This document shows positions 45,588 through 54,509 of a DNA stretch of 64,000 nucleotides, piece after piece. Within the stretch, counting starts at the first letter, position 1; the number at the start of each line of letters is the position of its first letter. The notes beneath the pieces are model-generated. The model ran no database searches. It was not told the DNA's origin and was given only the letters and a program-made list of their open reading frames with translations. This DNA is from LMUY01 sp964235495 (GTDB lineage: Bacteria > Pseudomonadota > Alphaproteobacteria > Acetobacterales > Acetobacteraceae): positions 1 through 64,000 of the forward strand of contig CAXSAX010000015.1 of the NCBI GenBank assembly GCA_964235495.1, written 5' to 3'. Position numbers and translations under genes: made by a program.

Positions 45588-45664
45588 GCGCCCGTAGCTC
45601 AATTGGATAGAGCACCAGACTACGAATCTGGGGGTTGGAAGTTCGAGTCTTTCCGGGCGCGCCA
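45588..45664 (+). tRNA. tRNA-Arg (anticodon ACG)
   Basis: 77 bases with an encoded CCA. The acceptor stem GCGCCCG pairs with CGGGCGC; the D arm GCTC/GAGC, anticodon stem CCAGA/TCTGG and T arm GGAAG-TTCGAGT-CTTTC all fold. The loop CTACGAA gives anticodon ACG, which after A34 deamination reads CGU, CGC and CGA. It sits between leuB and the polysaccharide island. Confidence 0.95.
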
Positions 45665-45724
45665 GTATTCGCTGCCATCCCCCATGCTGTGCATGGCCAG
45701 TCAGGCGATTCCGGTCTTGGATGG

Positions 45725-48583
45725 ATGCCGTCAAGCTGTTGCGATGTTGTGGCGTCGTTAGAGGACGGTCTCGCAGGGCTGCCGGACGACGCCCTCGCGC
45801 TGCGTGCGGCGCTCGACGGCCAGGAGCGCGCCGAAGCCAGGTCTTGGGGGCAGCGAAACAGGATCGATCGCCTGCTGCAATCGGAGGCAGCGGCGCAGGC
45901 GTCCCTGCTGGCCGCCCAGGCCCGCATCGAGCAGCTGCAGCGTGAGCAAGCGCGCCTGCTGGGCCGGCTGAGCTGGCGCGTGACCTGGCCGATCCGCTAC
46001 GCCCAGCACCGCTTTCCGCGTGCAGGGGGCGCAGCGGTGGTCTTGGTGCGCGCCCTCCGGCGGGCCGCCGGGTTGCCAGCTGCGCTGGCCGCCGGGCTGC
46101 GCGCCCGGTCGCTGCTGCGGCAGAGGGAGGCCCAGATTGGCGTGGATCCCGCGTTCGATGCGGCGCATTACAGCAGGCATCCCTCCGCATCGCGCAGCGG
46201 CCTGAGCCCGGCGCGCCATTACTTGCTGCATGGCCGGTTCCAGGGGCTGAGCCCGCATCCCTTGTTCGACCCCCCGTGGTATCGCGCCCGGTATCCCGAC
46301 ATCGGCGACCAGGAGCCTTTGCTGCACTACATCACGCGGGGGCGGGCGGAGGACCGGTGGCCGAACGCCCTGTTCGATCCCCGGTGGTACCGCCAGCAGC
46401 ATCAAACGGCCGGGATGCCTGGCCAGGATGTGCTGCTGTATTTCAGCACGGTCGGGACCGTGCGGCAGCACGACCCATCGCCCTTGTTCCAGTCCCGCCG
46501 CTACCTGGACTGGTACCCGGACGTGGCGGCGAGCGGCATGAATCCGCTGGCGCACTACCTGGCGCACGGCCGGCACGAGAAGCGGACGGCCTCGCTCGAA
46601 GCCTTGGAGGCGGTTCCGGTTGACCAGGCGCCGATCGAAGCGCGCAAGCGGCCGCAGGGCGGCCCGGAAGCGGCGTTGCTGGTGACGCACTCGCCTGATG
46701 GCCGGTTGAAGCCGCATGTGCGGCATTACCTGCAATGCCTAAAGCAGGAAGGCGTCGCAGCCACGCTGATCGTCGCGGCGGACCACGGCTTCAGCGACGA
46801 CGAGCCCTGGCTTCGCGAGCTGGTGGACGGGCTTTACGTCCGCCAGAACGGGGGTTGGGACTTCGCTTGCTGGGCGCATGTGCTGCGGCTGAACCGCCAG
46901 CTCTATCGGTCCGACATCCTGTATTGGTTGAACGACAGCGTCATCGGTCCGGTGAACCAGGCAGCGTTCCGGGCCGTGCTGCAGCGCGTGAGGGAGGGGC
47001 GGTGCGACGCCATGGGGCTCACCGCCAGCCTTGAGCGCGGTTACCACGTGCAGAGCTTCTTCCTGGCGCTCAAGGCGCAGGCGCTTCGATCGGCGTGCTT
47101 CCAAGCCTTCGTGCTCGGCATCCAAAGCCTGCGCAACAAGGAGGACGCCATCAATGTCTACGAGATCAGGCTGACCGCCGTTCTCAGGGCAGCCGGCCTG
47201 TCCGTGGCGGCGGTGTTCGAGCCGGCCGACCACGCCAATCCAGCAATCCACCAGTGGGAGGCGCTGCTGGAGGCCGGCTTTCCGTTCGTCAAGGTCGCAG
47301 CTGTCAGGCACGGCCTCGAGCACGGCGACGCGGCCGGTTGCAGGACGGCCCTGGCCAGGCACGGCATCGACGCCTTGCTGGCTGAACGGCTTTGCCGGGA
47401 CGGGCCCGACGCCCCGGCTGAGGTTGCGTGTCCAGCACATGTCTCGCCGCTGGCCGATCCGCCCCAGATCACCTTCGTCGGCCCGTTCAACTTCGGCAAC
47501 GGCCTGGGCGTCGCCGCACGGGGCTACATGGCGGCCCTGATGCACCTGGGCCTCCCGGCCACCCTGCTGCCGGTCGAGCGGCCGTTCAACGTGCATCAGC
47601 GGGTGGCGCCGACCCTGCCGTGCACCGAATGCGTCGGGCCGGCGGACGTGGCGCTCGTGCACCTGAACCCGGAGGCGTGGGACGCCTTGCTCACCGCTGC
47701 CCAGTCCGCGGCGGTCGATGCGGCGCGACACCGGGTCGGCCTGTTCGTGTGGGAGTCGATGGACGTGCCGCAGCGCTTTGCGGCGATCACGCGGCGGCTG
47801 AGCGCAGTGTGGGCGCCGAGCTGCTACTGCGCGAACGCGTTCCGGCAGGTCTCCGAAGCGCCGGTGCACGTCGTCCCCTACGTCGTCCCGGTGCGGCCGC
47901 CCGGTATCGGCGCGAGCCGCGTCCTGCAGCTCAAGCAGGAGCTGGGGCTTGCCCCGGCGAGCCGGGTGGTCCTGTTCAGCTTCGACGCCTCCAGCTATCT
48001 CGCGCGCAAGAACCCGCAGGCCCTGGTGCGGGCGTTCGACCGGTCCGGGCTGGCCGGCGCGGGATGGCGGCTCCTGCTGAAGACCAAGCACCTGCGCGCC
48101 GCGGAAGCGGGCGGGCGCATGCTGCTGGACGCGGTCGAGCGCAGCGTCGGCACGCTGCTGGTTGATCGTCCGGTCGATCAGGAGGCTGCTCTCGCCTTGA
48201 TGGCGATGGCCGACATCTACGCCTCGCCCCATGCATCCGAGGGCTTCGGCCTGACGATCGCGGAGGCGATGGCGATGGGCAAGCCGGTGGTGGCGAGCGA
48301 TTTCGGCGGCAGCACCGACTTCCTTGACGCGAGCTGCGGCTTTCCGGTCCGCTGCACGCCGTGGCAGCTGGCGGAGGATGACGGCGCCTACCCCAAGGGA
48401 ACCACCTGGGGGCGCATCGATGAGGATCGCCTGGCTGAGACCTTGGCGAGCGTCGCCTCGCTTCCGGCGGCGGCATTGCTGGATATCGGCGCCCAGGCCC
48501 GGCAACGCATCCAGACGCAGCTTTCGCCCGAGGCGGTCGCGGGCAGGATGCGTGCGGAGATCAACGATCTGCTGGGGCTGTGA
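45725..48583 (+). CDS. Large glycosyltransferase: WY repeats, RgpF-like domain and GT4 domain
   Basis: 952 residues. An N-terminal coiled coil (QARIEQLQREQARLLGRLS) leads into a SWRVTWPIR linker, then four repeats like LFDPPWYRARYPD (residues about 115-290). Next an RgpF-like (rhamnan synthesis F) domain: ALLVTHSPDGRLKPHV, QNGGWDFACWAHVLR, YWLNDSVIGP. The C-terminal GT4 domain has FVGPFNFGNGLGVAARG, SSYLARKNPQALVRAFD and SEGFGLTIAEAMAMG. Start ATG 45725 is chosen because the longer frame enters the tRNA. It likely adds sugars (perhaps rhamnose) to a surface glycan in the cytoplasm. The following GT2 gene is in the same direction. Confidence 0.88.
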   Translation: MPSSCCDVVASLEDGLAGLPDDALALRAALDGQERAEARSWGQRNRIDRLLQSEAAAQASLLAAQARIEQLQREQARLLGRLSWRVTWPIRYAQHRFPRAGGAAVVLVRALRRAAGLPAALAAGLRARSLLRQREAQIGVDPAFDAAHYSRHPSASRSGLSPARHYLLHGRFQGLSPHPLFDPPWYRARYPDIGDQEPLLHYITRGRAEDRWPNALFDPRWYRQQHQTAGMPGQDVLLYFSTVGTVRQHDPSPLFQSRRYLDWYPDVAASGMNPLAHYLAHGRHEKRTASLEALEAVPVDQAPIEARKRPQGGPEAALLVTHSPDGRLKPHVRHYLQCLKQEGVAATLIVAADHGFSDDEPWLRELVDGLYVRQNGGWDFACWAHVLRLNRQLYRSDILYWLNDSVIGPVNQAAFRAVLQRVREGRCDAMGLTASLERGYHVQSFFLALKAQALRSACFQAFVLGIQSLRNKEDAINVYEIRLTAVLRAAGLSVAAVFEPADHANPAIHQWEALLEAGFPFVKVAAVRHGLEHGDAAGCRTALARHGIDALLAERLCRDGPDAPAEVACPAHVSPLADPPQITFVGPFNFGNGLGVAARGYMAALMHLGLPATLLPVERPFNVHQRVAPTLPCTECVGPADVALVHLNPEAWDALLTAAQSAAVDAARHRVGLFVWESMDVPQRFAAITRRLSAVWAPSCYCANAFRQVSEAPVHVVPYVVPVRPPGIGASRVLQLKQELGLAPASRVVLFSFDASSYLARKNPQALVRAFDRSGLAGAGWRLLLKTKHLRAAEAGGRMLLDAVERSVGTLLVDRPVDQEAALALMAMADIYASPHASEGFGLTIAEAMAMGKPVVASDFGGSTDFLDASCGFPVRCTPWQLAEDDGAYPKGTTWGRIDEDRLAETLASVASLPAAALLDIGAQARQRIQTQLSPEAVAGRMRAEINDLLGL

Positions 48584-48605
48584 TGCGGCAACCGGGTGGC
48601 CAGGC

Positions 48606-50090
48606 ATGACGCCCGACCTGCTGGCCCTGGTCCTCGCGCCGAACGGACAGTGGACCACGGCCGCCGCGACCCATTTCACCCGGGACAGGGAGCCCGTTTG
48701 GGATTTGGCGTGCTGGTACGTGTTCAGCGACCGGCAGGCGGAGCTTCACCCCGGCCTTGCCGCCCTGCTGCATGGCTACGCGGAGCAGCGGCCGGATGTG
48801 GACATCGTGCATGGCGACGAGGTCATCGCTGCGGCGCCGGGCCAGCCGTTGCAGCACCTGTGCAAGCCCGCCTTCGATGCGACGCAGCTGGTCGCGCAGG
48901 ACTACATCGGGGTGCCCATCGCCGTTCGCGGCCGGGTCATGGCAGCCCTGGGCGGGCTGGATGCGTCCGCTGGCTCGGCGCAGGTTTACGACCTCGTGCT
49001 GCGCGCGACGGCGACTGGGTTCGCGGTCGGCCGCATCGAGCAGGTGCTGGCCGTGAACCCGGCCGGCATTGCACGGGCCACCACGCCGGACCGCCTGGCG
49101 GTGCTGAGGCGAGGCTTGGCGCGCAGCCACCCCGACCATGAAGTCGGGCCGGGCCTGGCAGCCTGCACGGTTGAGCTGCGCCGCAGGTTTGACGACCCGC
49201 CGCCTGTGAGCCTCGTGATCCTGCCGCGCCGCGGGGCCGCGCGCCTGGCTCCCGGCCTGCTGGACAGCCTCGCCCGCACCGACTGGCCGATGGATCGCCT
49301 CCATGTCGTCATCGGGGAGGATGCGACGGCTGGCCCGGAGCCGTCCCGGCCGTTCGGGATGCGACGGGTGGCGACGCAGGGCCTGAGCGAGGCCGCCAGC
49401 GTCAACCGGCTCTGGCGGGCCAGCGAGGCGGAGCACCTGGTGTTCCTGGACGCGGGATTGCTGGTCAGCGAGCCAGGCTGGCTGCGGGCGCTGATGACCT
49501 TCGCCGCCGACCCAGGAATCGGCGGCGTGGGCGCCCGGCTGCTGAGTCCGGACGGCGCCGTCCGGCATGCGGGGATGGCGTGCGGCACGCCGGGTTCCCC
49601 CGGCTTCGCCGGCCTGCCGGAGGCGGCCGCCCCCGACCAGAACTGGGCGGTGGTGCAGCGCGAGGGGTCCGTGGTGTCCGGGGAGGCGTTCGCCACGAGG
49701 CGCAGCCTGCTGCACTACGTGAATGGCCTGGACGAGCGTTTCGGGTTCGCCTGCGGCCAGGCGGATTTGTGCCTGCGGCTGCGGCTGCTGGGCTTCCGCA
49801 TGGTGTATACCCCGCATGCGGAGCTGACGCAGCGTCGGGGCGCGTCCGACGGCGATCCTGGTCCTGAACCGGACGAGACCGCGCTGTTCCTGCAGAGGTG
49901 GCAGGGCTTCCTCGCCGATGACCCGGCGCATCATCCGCGGCTGAGCCGGAACGCGTCAGTGGTGGCGCCCACGCCGTCCGATCAGGATTGGTGGCGTCAG
50001 CGCCCGAACAGACGGCTGAACAGCCCTTTGCCTGACGCTGACGAAGCGGGCGGCGGGGCGGGCGGCGGCGCGGGCGTCCAGCCAGAGTAG
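48606..50090 (+). CDS. GT2-like protein with degenerate catalytic motif
   Basis: 494 residues with two halves like tandem GT2 domains. The first resembles RfbC-type segments (VDIVHGDEVIAA, KPAFDATQLVAQDYIG); the second has PVSLVILPRRG, LVFLDAGLLVSEPGW and GVGARLLSPDGAVRHAGM. Where active relatives carry NNDV-type Asp pairs, this one has LDAG, so metal binding may be weakened. The C-terminal 31 codons overlap the oppositely directed methyltransferase by 94 bases. Start ATG 48606, 22 bp after the previous gene. Role unclear: inactive partner or an enzyme with an altered active site. Confidence 0.78.
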   Translation: MTPDLLALVLAPNGQWTTAAATHFTRDREPVWDLACWYVFSDRQAELHPGLAALLHGYAEQRPDVDIVHGDEVIAAAPGQPLQHLCKPAFDATQLVAQDYIGVPIAVRGRVMAALGGLDASAGSAQVYDLVLRATATGFAVGRIEQVLAVNPAGIARATTPDRLAVLRRGLARSHPDHEVGPGLAACTVELRRRFDDPPPVSLVILPRRGAARLAPGLLDSLARTDWPMDRLHVVIGEDATAGPEPSRPFGMRRVATQGLSEAASVNRLWRASEAEHLVFLDAGLLVSEPGWLRALMTFAADPGIGGVGARLLSPDGAVRHAGMACGTPGSPGFAGLPEAAAPDQNWAVVQREGSVVSGEAFATRRSLLHYVNGLDERFGFACGQADLCLRLRLLGFRMVYTPHAELTQRRGASDGDPGPEPDETALFLQRWQGFLADDPAHHPRLSRNASVVAPTPSDQDWWRQRPNRRLNSPLPDADEAGGGAGGGAGVQPE

Positions 50091-51067
50091 TTGATCCGGT
50101 CAGCTTCCGCCTCGCTGAGCGGCGCCAGCGGCGTCGGCCGGCGCCGCGCCACCACGGCGGTCTGATAGTTCGGCACGACGCCGCTCTCGGTCAGCATACG
50201 CTCCATCAGCACGATCAGCCGGCCGATTGTCTGGTCTTTCGGGTCTTCCCAATCAAAGTTGGGCAGGATGCCGGTGAAGAACGGCCGCATGATGCTGCCG
50301 CCGTAGTCGCGCCGGTCGATCACGTCGAAATACTGGTAGGTGAGCGGCAGGATGCGCGAGGCGTGCACCCCTTCGGAGGGGTCGTGCTGCATCATCCAGT
50401 CCAGCGACGGCTTCGGCACGCCCGGGCGCTGGTGCTTGGCGAGCACGTCCCAGCGGTAGCGCGACGCCAGGCAGGCGTCGATGCGGTTCATCAGCGCGAG
50501 CACGTGGTCGTCGTAGATGTGGTGGTCCGGGCCGACATACTCGTCGAAGATCAGCAGCCCGTCCGGCTTCAGCACCCGGTGCATCAGCTGGAACATGGCC
50601 TCGATCTCGAAGAAATGGTGGATCGCCGCCTGCACGAACACGACGTCGAACCCGGCGGTCGGCAGGTCCTCCGTCAGCACGTCGCCGCAACGCAGCTCCA
50701 GGCGTTCGGCGTAGGGCTGCCCGGCCACCCGCGCCGCCGCCGCCGTGATCGCGGAGCGCGACATCTCGTAGGCGACCATGTGCTGCGCGTAGCCCGCCTT
50801 GACCATGTGCTCCTCGATGAAGGCCATGCCGCAGCCGATGGACAGCATGCGCGCCGGCGGCGGCGTGAGATGGCGCTGGCCGATGGCGTCGATGATCCAG
50901 CCATCGGGCGAGCCCGTGGTCGGCTCGGCGATGGCGTGGCGATAGAGGAACTTGTGCTGCGTGTAATCGACCGGGTCGCCGTCCACGTTGGGCTGCGAGC
51001 CGACATGCTCGCCGCCCTCGTAGCGTTGGTCCCAAACGGCGGTGGCGTCGGTCGCCTTCTCGGTCAT
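49997..51067 (-). CDS. Class I SAM-dependent methyltransferase, possible glycan cap enzyme
   Basis: 356 residues. SAM-binding motif LSIGCGMAFIEEH near residue 74, followed by ELRCGDVLTEDLP, VFVQAAIHHFFEIE and LLIFDEYVGPDHH. The C-terminal end is Pro/Ala/Gly-rich and ends GLFSRLFGR. The start ATG 51067 overlaps the double-GT4 stop (ATGA), making it the last gene of a five-gene leftward operon. In E. coli O8/O9a, methylation by WbdD ends polymannose chains made by WbdA; a similar capping role here is inference. Its tail overlaps the convergent gene by 94 bases. Confidence 0.82.
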   Translation of the reverse strand: MTEKATDATAVWDQRYEGGEHVGSQPNVDGDPVDYTQHKFLYRHAIAEPTTGSPDGWIIDAIGQRHLTPPPARMLSIGCGMAFIEEHMVKAGYAQHMVAYEMSRSAITAAAARVAGQPYAERLELRCGDVLTEDLPTAGFDVVFVQAAIHHFFEIEAMFQLMHRVLKPDGLLIFDEYVGPDHHIYDDHVLALMNRIDACLASRYRWDVLAKHQRPGVPKPSLDWMMQHDPSEGVHASRILPLTYQYFDVIDRRDYGGSIMRPFFTGILPNFDWEDPKDQTIGRLIVLMERMLTESGVVPNYQTAVVARRRPTPLAPLSEAEADRINYSGWTPAPPPAPPPASSASGKGLFSRLFGR

Positions 51068-54000
51068 GCGCACAATCCTTTCTGAGGAGTCCAACGAGCA
51101 TACCAATCGTCGTGGAGAACGATGCGGGCCAGGCGGCGGCTTGAGTCTTCCCAGGAGATCGTCGTGATGCGGGCGGGGTCGGGCACCCGGCCGGCCTGCC
51201 GCAGCGCAAGCCAGCGACGCAGCGCGGCGGCCAGGGATGCGGCGCCCCCGGTGAAGTACACCGCGTTCTCGCCGCACACCTCCCGAAAGATCGGCAGGTC
51301 GCGGCAGACCACCGCCAGGCCAGCGCGCGCCGCCTCCACGAGGGGCAGGCCAAAGCCTTCGCCCTCGGAGGCCATCAGCAGCACGGCGCTGCGCTCGTAC
51401 AGCGCTGCGACCAGGCCGTCATCGGCGTCCTGCACCCAGTGCAGGCGGCGGCCCAGCTCGGGATGCGCCAGGATGCGCTGCTCCAGCCCATGCATCAGCC
51501 AGCCGGTGCGGCCCAGCAGGGTCAAGCCGACATCCACCCCCTCCCCCCACAGCGCTTCAAGCGCCGCCAGGGTGTCCACATGCCCCTTTCGCGGTTCCAG
51601 TGTGCCCACCACCAGGGCGGTCGGACGCGCCGCAGCGGCGGCGAGGCAGGCGTGGCCGGTCACAGCGCCTGGGGCCGGGCGGAAATCGGCGCCGAGGTGG
51701 AACCAGCCGACATCGAGCGGGCGGGTGCGGTCGGGAGGATGGGCGTCGAGCCAGCCCAGCAGGTCGTCGGCGACGGCGCGGGAGATGCAGAGCAGGCCGT
51801 CCGCGAGGCTGCTGATCGTGCGCAGCCAATGCGGGAACATGCTCTGCACCGGCAGCGGGAAGCAGGCCGGCATCTGCACCGGCAGCAGGTCGTAGATGAC
51901 GACGACGGCGCGGGCGCCGCGGGCGCGCACGGCGTGGATCGTCTCGGCCAGCCCGCCCACATCGTGGATGTGCAGGTCCAGCCCCACGAACACGTCTCCC
52001 TCGGCGGGGACCGCAGCCTCCGGCACCCAATCGGTCGGCGGCAGGCCGAACAGGCGCCGGCCGAAGCCGCGGGCCAGGGTCAGGCCTTCCGGCCCGATGC
52101 TCACCGGCTCCACCCTGACGTCCACATCGGCCATGCGGCCGAGCTGCCGCACGGTCTCGCGCACCACCCGCTGGATGCCGGTGCCCGCGTCGTAGGCCGC
52201 GATGGTCGAGACATCCAGCAGCAGAAGGCGGGAGCCGGGGCGCTGGAAGGTGGCGGCCACGGCCTTCGCCACCTCCGGCGTGGCGGCACCCTCGCGCGCC
52301 AGGCCGAGCAGGCAGCGTTCCAGCGCGGCCTGCGGGCTGGACGCGTAGACCTGCTCGATGATGTCGTGCAGCGCGCCGGGATCCAGAACCGGCTCGGTCA
52401 GCCAACGGATCGCGCGCTGCGCCAAGCCTCTCTCGATCGGGTATCGCGCCGCCGCGGCGGCATCCTCCTGCAGAGCGACTGCCGCGTGCCAACCATGCAC
52501 CTCAAGCATGGTTGACGAGAGAACATCAGCCCCCGCGCCGGGAGCTTCCTGCAGCAAAAAGGCGAATGGAAGGGCGCCGCCGACGACCACGCCGGGATAG
52601 GCGTCGAGCATGTGGACGGTCAACGCGGCATGGGCGGCATCGTCGCCGGGCCAGTAAAGCAGGCGGTCCGGGTGCTGCGCGGCCAAGGCGGCGGCCGTGC
52701 GGAGGGGGAAGCAGGCGCGCAGCGCCGGGTCGTCCGGCTCCGGATCGTCGGACAGGATGGTGACGGCATACCAGCGCGCAAGCCCTTGCAGCAGGCGGCG
52801 CAGCGGGGCCACGTCGCCCCGCAACGGGGCCAGGACACAGAGCCGCAGTTTGCGGTCCGCAGGGGCCGGCCGGGTTCGGGCCGAGGTCTCGGCCACGGCG
52901 GCCCAGGCGCGGCGGGCCGTGCTGGCCCAGGTGAAGCGCGCGGACCGGGCAAGACCGTAGCGGCCCAGCTCCTGCGCCAGCGCGGGACCGTCCAGCACGG
53001 CCCGCAGCCGCGCCGCCAGGCTCGCCGGGTCCTTCGGGTCGAACAGGGCGTCCGGGTGGTCCATCACCTCGGGCAGGCTGCTCGCGTTGCTGCACAGCAC
53101 CGCCGCGCCGCACGCCATTGCTTCGGCCACCGACAAGCCGAACCCCTCGTGAAAGGACGGGCATACGGTGGCGGCGCTGCCGCGGTAGAGCCCGGGAAGG
53201 TCGCGGTCCGGCACGAACCCGGTCAGCAGCCGCACGTCGTCCTCGGCGAGCCCGGCGTCGCTCACCATGCGGCGCAGCAGCGGCAATTGGTGGCCGTCGT
53301 TCCAGCAGGTTGCCACCAGCTGGTGCCGCCGCCGCAGCGCGGGCGGCAGCAGGGCGTAGGCGCGGATCAGCCCGGCGAGGTTCTTGCGCTCCTCCACCGC
53401 CCCCACGCACAGCACGTAGCCGGGCTGCAGCCCATAGCGGCCGAGCAGCGCGTCCTGCGGCTCGTCGCCCGGCGCCGCAGGCCGGAAAAGCCCTCCCACC
53501 CCCGCCAGGATGTTGAACACCTTGGCCGCGTCCACCCCCAATCCAGCGAGGATCTCCTCGCGGCCCGACTGGCTGATGCAAAGCAGCGCATCGCTGTGCG
53601 CCAGCTGCATCAGGCGGGGATAGTACCAGCCCTGCTGCACCCGGCTGTGCAGGTACAGCTCCGGCCGCGACAGGGGAATCAGGTCGTAGCAGAGGCTGAC
53701 CGTGGACGGCGGGACCAGGTCGGCCGGAAAGCCGGTCACGGCGTCGTCGCCGTAGCCCTCGAAGGGGCTGGCGACCAGCAGCACGTCCGGCTGCAGGGAG
53801 GCGAGGAAGGCGGCGCGGATGCGCTCGGCCGCGCGGCGGCGTCCGTGGTCGGCGACCTTCCATGAGGTCTGCCGCCCGGGGCCGTACCAGACCCGGACGT
53901 GACTCGCGGGTAGCACGGAGGACAAGGCGTCGCGCAGCTCCTCCGTGGCGTCGCGGAAGCTGCCGTTCAGCATCACGATAAGTTCGTGCTCGCCGGCCTG

Positions 54001-54096
54001 CTCCGCCATCGCCACCGCCAGGGCGCGGCTGTAGCGGCCGATGCCGCGGTTGCGGCTGTCGCTTTGCGCGCCCTGCAAGTCGATCACCAGCCGCAT
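51064..54096 (-). CDS. Double GT4 glycosyltransferase (WbdA-like)
   Basis: 1010 residues with two complete GT-B/GT4 units. Unit 1 (about 1-400): LQGAQSDSRNRGIGRYSR, GAVEERKNLAGLIRAY and HEGFGLSVAEAMACG. A middle section of roughly 200 residues follows. Unit 2 (about 630-1000): LLLDVSTIAAYDAGTGIQR, VGTLEPRKGHVDTLAAL and SEGEGFGLPLVEAARAG. Tandem GT4 units are typical of WbdA-type polymerising mannosyl/rhamnosyltransferases. It sits 8 bp after a coiled-coil gene and overlaps the methyltransferase start. With GDP-D-rhamnose genes at 32-35 kb, a D-rhamnan or mannan product is a reasonable inference. Confidence 0.87.
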   Translation of the reverse strand: MRLVIDLQGAQSDSRNRGIGRYSRALAVAMAEQAGEHELIVMLNGSFRDATEELRDALSSVLPASHVRVWYGPGRQTSWKVADHGRRRAAERIRAAFLASLQPDVLLVASPFEGYGDDAVTGFPADLVPPSTVSLCYDLIPLSRPELYLHSRVQQGWYYPRLMQLAHSDALLCISQSGREEILAGLGVDAAKVFNILAGVGGLFRPAAPGDEPQDALLGRYGLQPGYVLCVGAVEERKNLAGLIRAYALLPPALRRRHQLVATCWNDGHQLPLLRRMVSDAGLAEDDVRLLTGFVPDRDLPGLYRGSAATVCPSFHEGFGLSVAEAMACGAAVLCSNASSLPEVMDHPDALFDPKDPASLAARLRAVLDGPALAQELGRYGLARSARFTWASTARRAWAAVAETSARTRPAPADRKLRLCVLAPLRGDVAPLRRLLQGLARWYAVTILSDDPEPDDPALRACFPLRTAAALAAQHPDRLLYWPGDDAAHAALTVHMLDAYPGVVVGGALPFAFLLQEAPGAGADVLSSTMLEVHGWHAAVALQEDAAAAARYPIERGLAQRAIRWLTEPVLDPGALHDIIEQVYASSPQAALERCLLGLAREGAATPEVAKAVAATFQRPGSRLLLLDVSTIAAYDAGTGIQRVVRETVRQLGRMADVDVRVEPVSIGPEGLTLARGFGRRLFGLPPTDWVPEAAVPAEGDVFVGLDLHIHDVGGLAETIHAVRARGARAVVVIYDLLPVQMPACFPLPVQSMFPHWLRTISSLADGLLCISRAVADDLLGWLDAHPPDRTRPLDVGWFHLGADFRPAPGAVTGHACLAAAAARPTALVVGTLEPRKGHVDTLAALEALWGEGVDVGLTLLGRTGWLMHGLEQRILAHPELGRRLHWVQDADDGLVAALYERSAVLLMASEGEGFGLPLVEAARAGLAVVCRDLPIFREVCGENAVYFTGGAASLAAALRRWLALRQAGRVPDPARITTISWEDSSRRLARIVLHDDWYARWTPQKGLCA

Positions 54097-54104
54097 GGCG
54101 CCGG

Positions 54105-54509
54105 TCAGTCCCGCCCAGGTCCCAGCAGCCGTTGCAGGATAGCCTGCTCCCGCGGCGGCAGCGGCGCGGGGCGGTCCGGCAACGGCTGCGGCGCGGCGGA
54201 GGGCGGCAGTGCCACCGGCGGCGGCCGCCGCAGGGCCTGCCGCAGCCGGCTGGCCACGCGCACCGGATGGCTGACGCGCCAGGACGTGCTGGCAAGGAGT
54301 TGGTCCAGCTGCGCCTGCAACACCGCAGCTCGATCACGCTCCCGCCGCAACGCGTCCTCCGCGGCCAGCGCCGCTGCCTTGGCTGCGTCTTCGGCCTGCG
54401 CCGCCTGCTGCCCGGCCTGCACGACCCGGCGCTCCGCCCGCGCCACGTTCCGCCCCGCCTGCAACAGCCGCCACTCGGCCAGGCTGGAGGAGTCCGGCAG
54501 GTCCGTCAT
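54105..54509 (-). CDS. Small coiled-coil protein with SWRV linker motif
   Basis: 134 residues. The N-terminal 90 residues are Ala/Glu/Arg-rich with heptads (AERRVVQAGQQAAQAE, RERDRAAVLQAQLDQL), followed by STSWRVSHPVRVASRLRQ and a Pro-rich tail. The STSWRV-x-x-PxR motif also ends coiled coils in the neighbouring giant glycosyltransferases, but here there is no catalytic domain. ATG overlaps the upstream stop (ATGA). It may be an adaptor or length-control protein; no family recognised. Confidence 0.72.
   Translation of the reverse strand: MTDLPDSSSLAEWRLLQAGRNVARAERRVVQAGQQAAQAEDAAKAAALAAEDALRRERDRAAVLQAQLDQLLASTSWRVSHPVRVASRLRQALRRPPPVALPPSAAPQPLPDRPAPLPPREQAILQRLLGPGRD

Noticed and set aside
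45635..45724. Longer start of the 952-residue glycosyltransferase
   Set aside because: It would begin inside the tRNA-Arg gene.
48606..51067. Calling the overlapping convergent genes a misassembly
   Set aside because: Both reading frames keep proper ends and family features up to the shared low-complexity tails.
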